Origin: Acidobacteria bacterium AH-259-L09
GTDB lineage: Bacteria > Acidobacteriota > UBA6911 > RPQK01
DNA: 13,214 bases
NCBI GenBank assembly: GCA_027717875.1
Contig: JALLOL010000043.1
Span: 1 to 13,214 of the forward strand
Direction: 5' to 3'
Shown: positions 1 to 7,182 of the stretch, piece by piece
Numbering within the stretch: the stretch's first letter is position 1
Layout of the letters: every line of letters begins with the position of its first letter
Translations under genes and position numbers: made by a program
Notes under the pieces: generated by a model
Seen by the model: only the letters and a program-made list of their open reading frames with translations
Database searches by the model: none
What the model was told of the DNA's origin: nothing

Positions 1-2
1 CG

Positions 3-320
3 GCGCAGGAATTCAAGGGAAAATTGCCTTTTTCTTCTCAGATCAATCGATGGGGCGAAGAGATTTATTTCAGCACTCCCGTGAGTATGGAACTGGAATC
101 GGGAGCGAGGGATGTTTTGGAAAAAGGGGAAATCGGCTATTGGCCTCCTGGAAAAGCAATGGCCATCTTCTTTGGCCCCACTCCGGCCAGTATAGGCAAC
201 GAGTGCCGAGCGGCCAGCGCCGTCAATGTTTTCGCCCGTATTCGTGACGATCTGAGTGGCCTTTCATCAGTTCCGGAAGGAAGTAAGGTTCTCGTGCGGC
301 TGGAGGAAGAGGGTGCCTGA
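3..320 (+). CDS. Cyclophilin-like fold protein (DUF369/PF04126 type), 5'-truncated
   Basis: This is the C-terminal part of a small cyclophilin-like beta-barrel protein. The frame is open from base 3, so the gene starts before the window; the TTG at 24 is only an internal leucine because coding-like sequence (AQEFKGK) precedes it. Visible family-like stretches are the NRWGEEIYF strand, the GEIGYWPPGKAMAIFFGPTP segment, which forms the barrel face and loop, and the ASAVNVFARI strand near the end. About 105 residues are visible and full-length members are about 120, so perhaps 15-25 residues are missing. Members such as the Thermotoga TM1367 protein resemble cyclophilins in fold, but their biochemical role is not established and no prolyl isomerase activity should be assumed. 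The stop overlaps the fpg start by eight bases, which implies cotranscription and translational coupling. The family call rests on motif recognition alone. Confidence 0.78.
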   Translation, partial: AQEFKGKLPFSSQINRWGEEIYFSTPVSMELESGARDVLEKGEIGYWPPGKAMAIFFGPTPASIGNECRAASAVNVFARIRDDLSGLSSVPEGSKVLVRLEEEGA

Positions 321-1206
321 ACTGCCAGAGGTTGAGACGATCCGAAGGGGATTAGAACCTCATGTGATCGGACATCCAGTTCACGATGTTTTGGTCGGAG
401 ATCCGAAGATTTTACAGCTCGAAGCTCACCACCTAAAGGACCAAATCCGGGGGCAAAGCATCCGAAGCCTGGGACGGCGCGGCAAGTTTTTGATTTTTGA
501 ACTGGACCGGCACTATCTCATCTTCCATTTCGGGATGACCGGTCAGCTGACCTTTCGAGATCCAGGTCGGGCCGATGCGAGCAGATTTAAACGGCATCCG
601 GTAACCGGTCTTGAGCGAGCTCGTCAACATGTTCCCGATCGGCACACACACCTGCAAATCCACTTCGAGCAGGGCGGAGCGATTTTATTCCGGGACATCC
701 GCAAATTTGGAAAAGTCTTCTTGATTGAAAAGGGGAAGAATAGGTTGTCCGTCTTTTTCAACAGATTGGGTTTGGAGCCTTTCACTCCGGACTACAATAT
801 ACAGGCCTTTCTGGAGAGATTTCGGAATCGGAAGTTGCGGCTCAAATCGCTGCTGCTGGATCAGCGCTTTGTGGCGGGGATTGGCAACATTTATGCCGAT
901 GAGGCTCTGTTTGAGGCAGGTCTTCAGCCTGCCCGGACCATCCCATCCCTGCGGCGCTTTGAGAAGGAAAAACTTTTTGAGGCGATTCCTCTCGTGTTGC
1001 AACGAGGGATTGATTATGGCGGCACCAGTTTTCGCGATTATGTGAACAGTAATGGAGAACCTGGAACTCACCAGGAGAAGCTAATGGTGTATGGACGCCA
1101 GGGTGAATCCTGTTATCGATGTGACACCATTATCGAGAAGATTGTGATCAGCCAGCGAGGAACTCACTTCTGCCCCACCTGCCAGCCCCGGCGCAGGGGA
1201 AAATAA
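313..1206 (+). CDS. mutM: Formamidopyrimidine-DNA glycosylase (Fpg/MutM)
   Basis: Bifunctional base-excision repair enzyme that removes 8-oxoguanine and formamidopyrimidines and nicks the abasic site by beta,delta-elimination. The start is the GTG at 313: it gives the N-terminus (M)PELPEVET, whose proline is the catalytic amine after Met removal, with Glu3 beside it. A GGAGGA sequence at 302-307 lies five bases upstream. A longer open frame from 256 is not credible because Pro2 must be N-terminal. Lys58 lies in RRGKFL (E. coli Lys57), the helix-two-turn-helix is around QRFVAGIGNIYADE (184-197), and the C-terminal zinc finger uses Cys267, Cys270, Cys287 and Cys290, with the DNA-contacting Arg282 in QRGTHFC. 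The protein has 297 residues against about 270 usually; the excess is mostly a basic insertion around residues 85-110. The gene overlaps the upstream cyclophilin-like gene. Confidence 0.97.
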   Translation: MPELPEVETIRRGLEPHVIGHPVHDVLVGDPKILQLEAHHLKDQIRGQSIRSLGRRGKFLIFELDRHYLIFHFGMTGQLTFRDPGRADASRFKRHPVTGLERARQHVPDRHTHLQIHFEQGGAILFRDIRKFGKVFLIEKGKNRLSVFFNRLGLEPFTPDYNIQAFLERFRNRKLRLKSLLLDQRFVAGIGNIYADEALFEAGLQPARTIPSLRRFEKEKLFEAIPLVLQRGIDYGGTSFRDYVNSNGEPGTHQEKLMVYGRQGESCYRCDTIIEKIVISQRGTHFCPTCQPRRRGK

Positions 1207-1242
1207 TCCTTGCTCTCTGTGTAATCGGAAGGCGCGTATAAT

Positions 1243-1671
1243 ATGGATTCGATGATCATCAAGAATTTTACGGTGCGCCTGAACACAGAAGGGTTTTGCC
1301 ACGTGGCGAATATTACGGACGAGGTCCAGGAGCGGGTCAATGAGAGCGCTATTGAGAGTGGAACGGTGACCGTATTCGTGGTGGGTTCCACTGCCGGAAT
1401 CACCACGGTTGAATACGAACCGGGACTGGTCCAGGATCTTGAAGATCTTTTCAACAAACTGGCTCCCCCAACTCGCGACTACCATCATGAAGAAACCTGG
1501 CATGACGGAAATGGCTTTTCACATGTCCGGGCTTCGCTGCTGAAACCCTCGCTTGTCGTGCCAGTAGAAAGCGGAAAGATGCGTCTAGGTACTTGGCAGC
1601 AAATAGTCGTCCTCGATTTCGATAACCGCCCACGGACCCGACAGATTGCAGTGCAGGTGATGGGCGTTTGA
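1243..1671 (+). CDS. YjbQ/UPF0047 family protein (secondary thiamine-phosphate synthase enzyme family)
   Basis: A 142-residue single-domain protein of the UPF0047 (PF01894) family. Diagnostic stretches are GSTAGITTVEYEP (48-60), the His-rich DYHHEETWHDGNGFSHVRASLL segment (79-100), which holds the presumed metal and active-site residues, and the C-terminal VPVESGKMRLGTWQQIVVLDFDNRPRTR block (106-133). E. coli YjbQ has weak thiamine-phosphate synthase activity, which gives the family its name, but the physiological role is unsettled. ATG 1243 is preceded by GGAAGG at 1227-1232 with a rather long 10-base spacer; ATG 1252 is an alternative. It lies 36 bases after mutM and just before the DUF2520 gene, on the same strand, so it probably shares their transcript. 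No other thiamine gene is in the window to support a thiamine role. Confidence 0.92.
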   Translation: MDSMIIKNFTVRLNTEGFCHVANITDEVQERVNESAIESGTVTVFVVGSTAGITTVEYEPGLVQDLEDLFNKLAPPTRDYHHEETWHDGNGFSHVRASLLKPSLVVPVESGKMRLGTWQQIVVLDFDNRPRTRQIAVQVMGV

Positions 1672-1681
1672 AGAAGGGACA

Positions 1682-1726
1682 ATGAGCGCGTACCTCTATA
1701 AGTTTTTTGCGCAAAATGGCGAGTAA
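1682..1726 (+). other. Possible 14-codon leader ORF, or displaced true N-terminus of the DUF2520 gene
   Basis: ATG 1682 follows an AGAAGGGAC ribosome-binding site and opens a 14-residue ORF (MSAYLYKFFAQNGE) ending at TAA 1724-1726, 11 bases inside the next gene. It contains a run of six T at 1703-1708. Removing one T would join this start in frame to the downstream protein, as MSAYLYKFLRKMASN. It may therefore be a coupling leader, an indel, or chance. No homology is claimed. Confidence 0.3.
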
Positions 1727-2618
1727 CTCAACCCAGTGCTCAAAAAATCCAAGCCGAGAGGTTGGAATAGCAGGAGCAGGACGAGTAGGCCGGTCTCTAG
1801 GAAAGCTGCTTAACGAACGCGGCCAAAAAGTGGTAGCCGTGGCCAGCAGGAATCGAGCCCGAGCAGAGGCCGCTGCAGCATTCATTGGACGAGAAGTTCA
1901 GGCTGTCGCCTATACCGACCTCCCTTCCACAGTGGACAAGATCCTGATCGCTGTTTCGGACGATTCAATTGGCCGGATAGCGAATACCCTCGCGGAAGCC
2001 GGCCTGACGGAGGGAACCGTACTGCACACGTCGGGGATTTATGGTACTGACGTTTTAGCCCCGTTGATTGCACAAGGGAACTCGTGTGCCGGGCTCCATC
2101 CTCTGCAGACTATTGCTACTCCTCAACAGGGTGTTCAAAAACTCCCCAGTGCGACGTTTACAATCGTTGGCTCGGGAAGAGCAGCTGAGTGGGCCGAGAA
2201 GATTGTCAATCTGTTGCATGGAAAGATTCTGCGTATAGCCCCAGGGCGAAAATCGACTTACCATGCCGCTGCAGTCATAGCGAGCAACTATATTGTTTCG
2301 CTCATTGACGCAGCGGTACTCGTCATGGGTGCTGCCGGGGTCGACCCTGAGGCCGCTCGCCGAGCCCTAGCCCCTCTGGTTCAGGCGAGCGTACAAAATG
2401 CCTTGGCGGAGCGACCAGTAAAAGCACTCACGGGACCGATCCAACGGGGCGATATCCAGACCCTGGCTCTTCATTTGCAAGGGTTGGCTTTAGTCCCGGC
2501 GAGCATCCAGCAACTGTACCGAGCTGTTGGGATACACACAGTCCAACTGGCTCGAAAGCAGGGGTTGGATAGTGCAGTTGCCAGGCAACTAGAACATCTC
2601 TTACGAAGATCGAAATGA
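1716..2618 (+). CDS. Rossmann-fold and DUF2520 domain oxidoreductase; candidate ketopantoate reductase
   Basis: A 300-residue two-domain protein. The N-terminal Rossmann-like domain (about 15-135) has the dinucleotide motif GAGRVG at 20-25 after a beta strand (EVGIAG) and ends with GLHPLQTIA (126-134). The C-terminal all-helical DUF2520 domain (about 150-295) has YHAAAVIASNYIVSL (182-196) and ALTGPIQRGD (237-246), both typical of the family. It resembles 6-phosphogluconate and ketopantoate dehydrogenases in organisation. It is followed 16 bases later by panB and then panC, and no panE is in the window. A role reducing ketopantoate to pantoate is therefore a reasonable inference; Francisella PanG is a precedent for a non-PanE ketopantoate reductase beside panBC. 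The start is uncertain: ATG 1716 lacks a clear Shine-Dalgarno, TTG 1707 is possible, and the well-placed ribosome-binding site serves ATG 1682 in another frame. Confidence 0.88.
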   Translation: MASNSTQCSKNPSREVGIAGAGRVGRSLGKLLNERGQKVVAVASRNRARAEAAAAFIGREVQAVAYTDLPSTVDKILIAVSDDSIGRIANTLAEAGLTEGTVLHTSGIYGTDVLAPLIAQGNSCAGLHPLQTIATPQQGVQKLPSATFTIVGSGRAAEWAEKIVNLLHGKILRIAPGRKSTYHAAAVIASNYIVSLIDAAVLVMGAAGVDPEAARRALAPLVQASVQNALAERPVKALTGPIQRGDIQTLALHLQGLALVPASIQQLYRAVGIHTVQLARKQGLDSAVARQLEHLLRRSK

Positions 2619-2634
2619 GAAGGACAGAAAACCA

Positions 2635-3459
2635 ATGAAGCACCTACGAATACCTGATGTGAAGAACAAGAAGCAACAGGGCGAGAAGGTGACGATGCTT
2701 ACGGCGTACGACTTTGTCTTAGCACGACTTCTGGATGAAGCCGGCATTGACATACTTCTGGTGGGCGATTCCTTGGGAATGGTGGTCCTTGGTTACGAGA
2801 CGACCTTACCGGTGACCCTCGAGATGATGATCCACCACAGTCGGGCAGTCAGCCGGGGGGCTCAGCGGGCTTTAGTGGTTGCTGACATGCCTTTCCTGAC
2901 CTATCACATCAGCCTTTCTGAAGCTGTGCAGAACGCAGGTCGTTTGATTCAAGAAGGTGGTGTAGCGGCAGTGAAAATGGAGGGTGGAAGGACCGTCGTG
3001 GACGTGACACGCCGTCTGGTAGAAGTCGGAATCCCAGTGATGGGACATCTCGGTCTTCTTCCCCAGTCGATTCATCAATTGGGGGGCTTTCGTCCACAAG
3101 CTCGGGGCAAGGCAGCCGCTCAGCGGTTACTTGAAGAAGCTGAGATTCTCGAAGAAGCGGGAGCGTTTGCTGTTGTTTTAGAGTCCGTTCCAGCTGAAGT
3201 TGCCAAACGAGTGACTGCCCGGCTTTCCATCCCCACCATCGGGATTGGCGCAGGACCTCACTGTGATGGGCAGGTTCTAGTGAGCCACGACGCCTTCGGA
3301 TTGTATCAAGCTAGTGTTCCTCCATTTGTCAAGCAGTATGTACAGCTTGGAGCGCAGCTCAAAAAGGCAGCCCAGACCTATATCGCCGACGTTCAGGCTG
3401 GTCGCTTTCCGGCCCAAGAGCATTGTTTTGAAGGGACCACGGAGGTGAGTTCTGAATGA
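2635..3459 (+). CDS. panB: 3-methyl-2-oxobutanoate hydroxymethyltransferase (PanB)
   Basis: Cytoplasmic enzyme that transfers a one-carbon unit from methylenetetrahydrofolate to alpha-ketoisovalerate to make ketopantoate, the committed step of pantothenate and CoA synthesis. The 274-residue length is normal. The TIM-barrel signatures are all present: MLTAYDF (21-27), the Mg ligands Asp45 (LLVGDSLGM), Asp84 (VVADMPF) and Glu116 (KMEGG), GHLGLLPQ (137-144), catalytic Glu183 (VLESVP, equivalent to E. coli Glu181), IGIGAGPHCDGQVLV (202-216) and the terminal RFPAQEH (257-263). ATG 2635 has AGAAGGAC upstream. It follows the DUF2520 gene by 16 bases and its TGA overlaps the panC ATG in an ATGA, so the three genes almost certainly form one operon. 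Confidence 0.98.
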   Translation: MKHLRIPDVKNKKQQGEKVTMLTAYDFVLARLLDEAGIDILLVGDSLGMVVLGYETTLPVTLEMMIHHSRAVSRGAQRALVVADMPFLTYHISLSEAVQNAGRLIQEGGVAAVKMEGGRTVVDVTRRLVEVGIPVMGHLGLLPQSIHQLGGFRPQARGKAAAQRLLEEAEILEEAGAFAVVLESVPAEVAKRVTARLSIPTIGIGAGPHCDGQVLVSHDAFGLYQASVPPFVKQYVQLGAQLKKAAQTYIADVQAGRFPAQEHCFEGTTEVSSE

Positions 3460-4310
3460 GCGTTGACTTAGTCAAAACGGTGGATGCTATCAGAAAAAGA
3501 CTCCAATCAGCCCGCTTGTCTGGAAAGATCATTGGTCTGGTCCCTACCATGGGAGCTTTTCACCGAGGTCATTTTCGGCTCATCAAGGAGGCCAGGCAGG
3601 ACTGTAATTGCGTTGTGGTCAGCATATTCGTGAATCCACACCAGTTTGGACCAGGGGAAGATTTTGAACATTACCCCGGGACTCTAGAGTCAGATTTGGC
3701 TCATTGTGAAGAGCTGAGCGTCGACGTAGTCTTCGCACCAAGAGTCGAAGAGATGTATCCGAGAGAACAATTAACCTTTGTTGAGGTGGCCAAGCTCGGC
3801 GATTATCTGTGCGGCCCTCACCGGCCGGGTCACTTTAAAGGGGTTGCAACCGTAGTCTTAAAACTGTTTAACATCGTGCAGCCTGACCGAGCATACTTTG
3901 GAGAAAAAGACGCTCAACAATTAGCGATTGTTCGCAGAATGGTCCAAGATCTTAATATCCCGGTTGATATCGTTTCCGTATCGACCGTTCGTGAATCGGA
4001 TGGATTAGCCATAAGTTCGCGCAACCAATACCTGGGCCGAAAGGAAAGACAACGGGCTCCTGTTCTCTACAGAGCGCTTCAAATAGCTAAAGAGCAAATT
4101 CAAGCCGGCGAAACCGGTTCCCAGCACATTCTAAGAAAAGCGTTGGGAGTTTTGGAAGAGGAGCCTCTGGTAGAGGTGGAGTACCTTGACGTTGTTGATC
4201 CAGAGCAGATGCAACCTGTCAGTAAAGTCGTTGGGTCAGTACGGGTTTGCGCTGCCATACGTATCGGGTCTGCTCGATTAATTGACAATATCTTATGCGA
4301 AAGGGAGTAA
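3456..4310 (+). CDS. panC: Pantothenate synthetase (pantoate--beta-alanine ligase, PanC)
   Basis: ATP-dependent ligase that joins pantoate to beta-alanine through a pantoyl-adenylate intermediate. The 284-residue length is normal. The cytidylyltransferase-like nucleotide motif is VPTMGAFHRGH (29-39), with the HxGH residues His36 and His39. Further family blocks are SIFVNPHQFGPGEDFEHYPG (56-75), HFKGVATVV (126-134), YFGEKDAQQ (147-155) and the KMSKS-equivalent loop LAISSRNQYL (184-193). ATG 3456 overlaps the panB stop (ATGA), with a strong GGAGGTGAG site at 3441-3449, so translation is coupled. No panD for beta-alanine is seen; it would have to lie elsewhere. The 3' end is only 12 bases from the end of the convergent sppA gene, with no obvious terminator between them. 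Confidence 0.98.
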   Translation: MSVDLVKTVDAIRKRLQSARLSGKIIGLVPTMGAFHRGHFRLIKEARQDCNCVVVSIFVNPHQFGPGEDFEHYPGTLESDLAHCEELSVDVVFAPRVEEMYPREQLTFVEVAKLGDYLCGPHRPGHFKGVATVVLKLFNIVQPDRAYFGEKDAQQLAIVRRMVQDLNIPVDIVSVSTVRESDGLAISSRNQYLGRKERQRAPVLYRALQIAKEQIQAGETGSQHILRKALGVLEEEPLVEVEYLDVVDPEQMQPVSKVVGSVRVCAAIRIGSARLIDNILCERE

Positions 4311-4322
4311 GGACGGCTCGGT

Positions 4323-6047
4323 TCAGTGGATACGCACCTCGGGCATTAGCAGCCAGGGTGCCGGCCTGGACAGGTGCTGCAGCTCGTGTTTCAGCCGTTC
4401 ACTCCAAGAGGGACGCTGCCGGCTTCCAAAGAAATCTCCGCTGGTCAATGTTTCCCATAGGCTTTTAGGTCGGGGGTAGAGTACCAGTTCAATTTCCTCG
4501 TCCTCTTCAAGCTCGAGGGCTTCTTTCATCTGAGCAATTGCCGCCCGGAGACCCCCTAGCTGGTCGACCAACCCGATTTCTTTTGCTTGGACGCCCGTGT
4601 AGATTCGCCCTCGCGCTTTGCCTTCCAATTCGCCGTAGTCAAGTCCACGAGCTTCGGCCACTTTACGAACAAAGTTCGCATAGATGGTTTCTAACAGGGA
4701 TTCCACGCTTGTTCTCTGCTCATCCGTCAATGAAGTAAAGGGAGAGAAGATGTCGGCATTGGGTGAGAGTTTGACTCGGTCAACGCTCATTCCCAGCCAG
4801 CGATAAAAGCCTTCCAGGTCAAATTTACCGAAAATCACCCCAATCGAGCCGGTGATGGTTGAAGGCTGACTAACAATGTGGCGAGCACCCATGGAGATGA
4901 TGTAGCCCCCCGAGCCGGCAACTCCTGACATGGAAACCACGACGGGTTTATTGGCGTCCTCCAGGAGTTGAACTTCCTTCCACACCATATCTGAGCCCAC
5001 GGTTGTCCCTCCCGGACTATCTACCCGGAAGATGACTCCCTTGATGTTCTTGTTCTTGCGGATTTTACGAAGATGAGAGACCATGGTCGTGCCACCCATA
5101 GTTTCTGAGAAGGGGTCACTGTGCCCCGAAGTAATGACTCCGAATGCTCCCAGGAGCGCCACTTTGTGGCGAGATCTGATCTTGTATTTATCCTCTACTG
5201 TCTCGAGATAGTGGGACGCTCCTAGGATCCGTTGGTCCTCCTCGGAATCATCATCTGAGCCCATCAAGGCCTGAAGGACGTCGCTTTTGTGACCAAGTGC
5301 GTCAACCAGTTTTTCTTCAAGCGCGCGACTGGTCGGTGCCACTCCAACTTTCATGACACGCCTCAGAGTTTCCTCTTCAATGTTCCTATCGAGAGCAACG
5401 GTGGAGACGAAACGATCCTCAATGTCTCTGAGAATCGACTCGTACATCTCTCGAATTTGAGGGCTCATTTTGGTCCGGGTGTAAATCTCAGCGGCTTTGT
5501 ATTCTTTGAACTGGATGAATTGTGGCTTGATATTCAGTTTGTCCATTGTTCCTTTCAAAAAAACGATCTCAGCCATTAGGCCATTGACGAGAAAAACTGC
5601 ATCCGGGTTTAAGGTGATGGAATCCGCTGCCGAAACCACGTAGAGTTCAGGGTCTCTTACCAAGTCCACGGCCAATAGAGCATGAACGGGTTTGCCCGAC
5701 TCGCGGAAGCTTTTGATGTACTCACGCAGTTCCTCGATTTGTGCCCAGTGCAAAAGTAAGGGGTGGATTTCCAGGTAAACTCCTGAAACGCGATTGTCTT
5801 TGGCTGCGTATTGGAAAAGTTTTTCGAGTTCCCAAACATTGAGGGTATCCGACTTGAAGATCTGGGTCAGAGGATTGTGCGAGGGTAGCTCACGAAGAGA
5901 TCCGCCTAAGACGACCTCTAGAATGCTGTTTTCTTTGATCGTAATCGGTTTACGGAAGATCAGGTAGTAACCAGCCCCAAAAGCAATAGCCAGGAAAATA
6001 ATTCCAATAATGACGATGATCAAAACCCAGGTTTTTTTTCCGTTCAT
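4323..6047 (-). CDS. sppA: Signal peptide peptidase SppA, long (protease IV, 67K-like) form
   Basis: Membrane-anchored serine protease that degrades signal peptides left in the inner membrane after secretion. The protein has 574 residues (E. coli SppA has 618). A short basic N-terminus (MNGKK) is followed by one hydrophobic segment at about 7-31, a signal anchor. Two tandem S49 domains follow: an N-terminal repeat (about 40-260) with the general-base lysine Lys184 in FKEYKAAE, and a C-terminal repeat (about 295-515) with FRVDSPGG (340-347) and the nucleophile Ser379 in VAGSGGY. Splitting Lys and Ser between repeats is typical of the long form, and the conserved ITGSIGVIFGKFD (398-410) and GRIYTGVQAKEIGLVDQLGG (480-499) are present. 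An acidic stretch (SDDDSEEDQ, 264-272) links the halves. ATG 6047 has an AGGGAG site seven bases upstream. It appears to be a single-gene transcript, converging with panC. Confidence 0.96.
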   Translation of the reverse strand: MNGKKTWVLIIVIIGIIFLAIAFGAGYYLIFRKPITIKENSILEVVLGGSLRELPSHNPLTQIFKSDTLNVWELEKLFQYAAKDNRVSGVYLEIHPLLLHWAQIEELREYIKSFRESGKPVHALLAVDLVRDPELYVVSAADSITLNPDAVFLVNGLMAEIVFLKGTMDKLNIKPQFIQFKEYKAAEIYTRTKMSPQIREMYESILRDIEDRFVSTVALDRNIEEETLRRVMKVGVAPTSRALEEKLVDALGHKSDVLQALMGSDDDSEEDQRILGASHYLETVEDKYKIRSRHKVALLGAFGVITSGHSDPFSETMGGTTMVSHLRKIRKNKNIKGVIFRVDSPGGTTVGSDMVWKEVQLLEDANKPVVVSMSGVAGSGGYIISMGARHIVSQPSTITGSIGVIFGKFDLEGFYRWLGMSVDRVKLSPNADIFSPFTSLTDEQRTSVESLLETIYANFVRKVAEARGLDYGELEGKARGRIYTGVQAKEIGLVDQLGGLRAAIAQMKEALELEEDEEIELVLYPRPKSLWETLTSGDFFGSRQRPSWSERLKHELQHLSRPAPWLLMPEVRIH

Positions 6048-6289
6048 AGATTTCTCCCTGTAAGCGATTTTAGTCGTGGGTGGCTTGACGCGCTAGGTTG
6101 ATTTCCATTTTTCTTTAATGAAGTCCCTAGATTTTTCCTTGCACTTCCGCCTTAAATTTCCGACCATGTGATTCACAAATTTTGGAAACGTAGTTGGAGG
6201 TGAGGGGGCAGACCTTGAATTTTTCGTTTTTGGAGCGCAAAAAGGAAAAATTCAAGGTCTGACCCCTCACCTCATGGGAAGGAGTGATT
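6048..6289. other. Divergent intergenic region between sppA and the hydroxyacid dehydrogenase
   Basis: This 242-base gap separates the divergently read sppA and the dehydrogenase gene and should hold both promoters. I found no convincing sigma70 pair: a TTGACG at 6085-6090 has no matching -10 at normal spacing. The only strong structure is the long hairpin at 6197-6273. A short palindrome TGTGATTCACA sits near 6168-6178, but with a one-base centre it is not a CRP-type site. A 75-codon minus-strand ORF across the region is rejected as a shadow. Confidence 0.6.
6197..6273. repeat. 77-nt near-perfect hairpin (REP/MITE-like inverted repeat)
   Basis: The left arm 6197-6225 and right arm 6245-6273 are 29 bases long and reverse-complementary except for one position (G6208 against A6262). 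Inside, after a G:G mismatch, TTTTT (6227-6231) pairs with AAAAA (6239-6243), leaving a tiny loop, so almost the whole 77 nt folds. The arm core is CAGACCTTGAATTTTTC. The right arm ends three bases before the GGAAGGAG ribosome-binding site of the next gene. It resembles a non-autonomous palindromic repeat of the REP/RAYT-mobilised kind. It lacks the ideal U-tract layout of a terminator, and its position at a gene start argues against that role. Confidence 0.85.
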
Positions 6290-7177
6290 ATGCAGGATCT
6301 ACATGTGGGTTTTATTGGATTGGGAATCATGGGTCGTCCCATGGCGGGGCACATTCTTCGAGCGGGTTATCCGCTGACTGTTTACAATCGGACTCGTTCC
6401 AAGACCCAGGAGCTTGCCTCCCAGGGTGCGCAGGTAGGCGAATCTCCCGCAGAAGTGGCAGCCGAATCCGAAGTGATTATTACCATTGTCTCCGATTCTC
6501 CTGATGTGGAGGAAGTTGTGGCCGGGCCAAGGGGAATCCTAGAGGGAATCAAGCCTCACTCGGTGGTGATCGACATGAGTACAATCTCACCGGAGGTAGA
6601 GCGCAACCTGGATAAAAAATTGCGGGCTAAGGACTGCAATCTCATTGATGCTCCTGTGTCAGGCGGGGACGTAGGGGCTCAGAAGGCAACGCTGGCCATT
6701 ATGGCAGGCGGGGACCAGAAGGTTTTCGAGCGCGTTCGTCCAATTTTAGAAGTGATGGGTAAAAGCATCACCTATTGTGGAGAAGTGGGGTGTGGACAAT
6801 TAACAAAGCTGTGCAACCAGATTTTAGTGTCATTGAATCTATTAGGTGTCGGCGAGGCGCTGACCTTTGCCCGCAAGAATGGTCTTGATCCTCACGTGAT
6901 GATTGAAGCCGTCAAGGGAGGCGCAGCCGGGAGCTGGCAGCTTTCTAACCTGGGTCCAAAGATTGTCGAGCGCGATTTTGCGCCGGGGTTCATGGTGGAT
7001 TTGATGCAAAAGGATCTTCGTCTTGTGCTCGAGGCGGCAGCTGCGGGGAAAGCGTCGCTGCCGGCTACTTCGTTAGTACGTCAATTATTTTGTTCTGCTC
7101 AGGCCCATGGTGAGGGTCGCCAAGGCACCCAAATTCTGGCCAAAATAATAGAGAGTTTGGCAAATCTTGATCAGTAG
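6290..7177 (+). CDS. NAD(P)-dependent beta-hydroxyacid dehydrogenase, tartronate semialdehyde reductase-like (GarR/GlxR family)
   Basis: A 295-residue member of the 3-hydroxyisobutyrate dehydrogenase superfamily, likely reducing tartronate semialdehyde (2-hydroxy-3-oxopropionate) to glycerate or a similar short beta-hydroxyacid pair. The Rossmann motif GLGIMG is at 10-15, and the second strand ends VYNRTRSK (31-38); the NRT there suggests NADPH. The substrate loop is DAPVSGGDVGAQ (120-131), the catalytic lysine is Lys173 in GCGQLTKLCNQ (167-177), whose N-Q order matches GarR, and KDL follows at 241-243. ATG 6290 is chosen because GGAAGGAG (6277-6284) lies five bases upstream; the GTG at 6284 overlaps that site. 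It stands alone on its strand, converging with a glycosyltransferase five bases away. No glyoxylate carboligase or glucarate gene is nearby, so the exact substrate is open. Confidence 0.9.
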   Translation: MQDLHVGFIGLGIMGRPMAGHILRAGYPLTVYNRTRSKTQELASQGAQVGESPAEVAAESEVIITIVSDSPDVEEVVAGPRGILEGIKPHSVVIDMSTISPEVERNLDKKLRAKDCNLIDAPVSGGDVGAQKATLAIMAGGDQKVFERVRPILEVMGKSITYCGEVGCGQLTKLCNQILVSLNLLGVGEALTFARKNGLDPHVMIEAVKGGAAGSWQLSNLGPKIVERDFAPGFMVDLMQKDLRLVLEAAAAGKASLPATSLVRQLFCSAQAHGEGRQGTQILAKIIESLANLDQ

Positions 7178-7182
7178 GATGT

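Noticed and set aside
256..312. Longer fpg frame starting 57 bases upstream.
   Set aside because: Fpg needs Pro at position 2; GTG 313 provides it with a Shine-Dalgarno site.
1237..1242. Perfect TATAAT immediately before the YjbQ start.
   Set aside because: No acceptable -35 at normal spacing, and transcription would begin inside the ORF after ATG 1243; probably chance within an operon.
6168..6178. TGTGATTCACA palindrome resembling a CRP half-site pair.
   Set aside because: CRP sites have six bases between half-sites; here there is one.
6127..6354. 75-codon minus-strand ORF across the hairpin and the dehydrogenase start.
   Set aside because: It translates both palindrome arms and antisense of a Rossmann motif, so it is a shadow.
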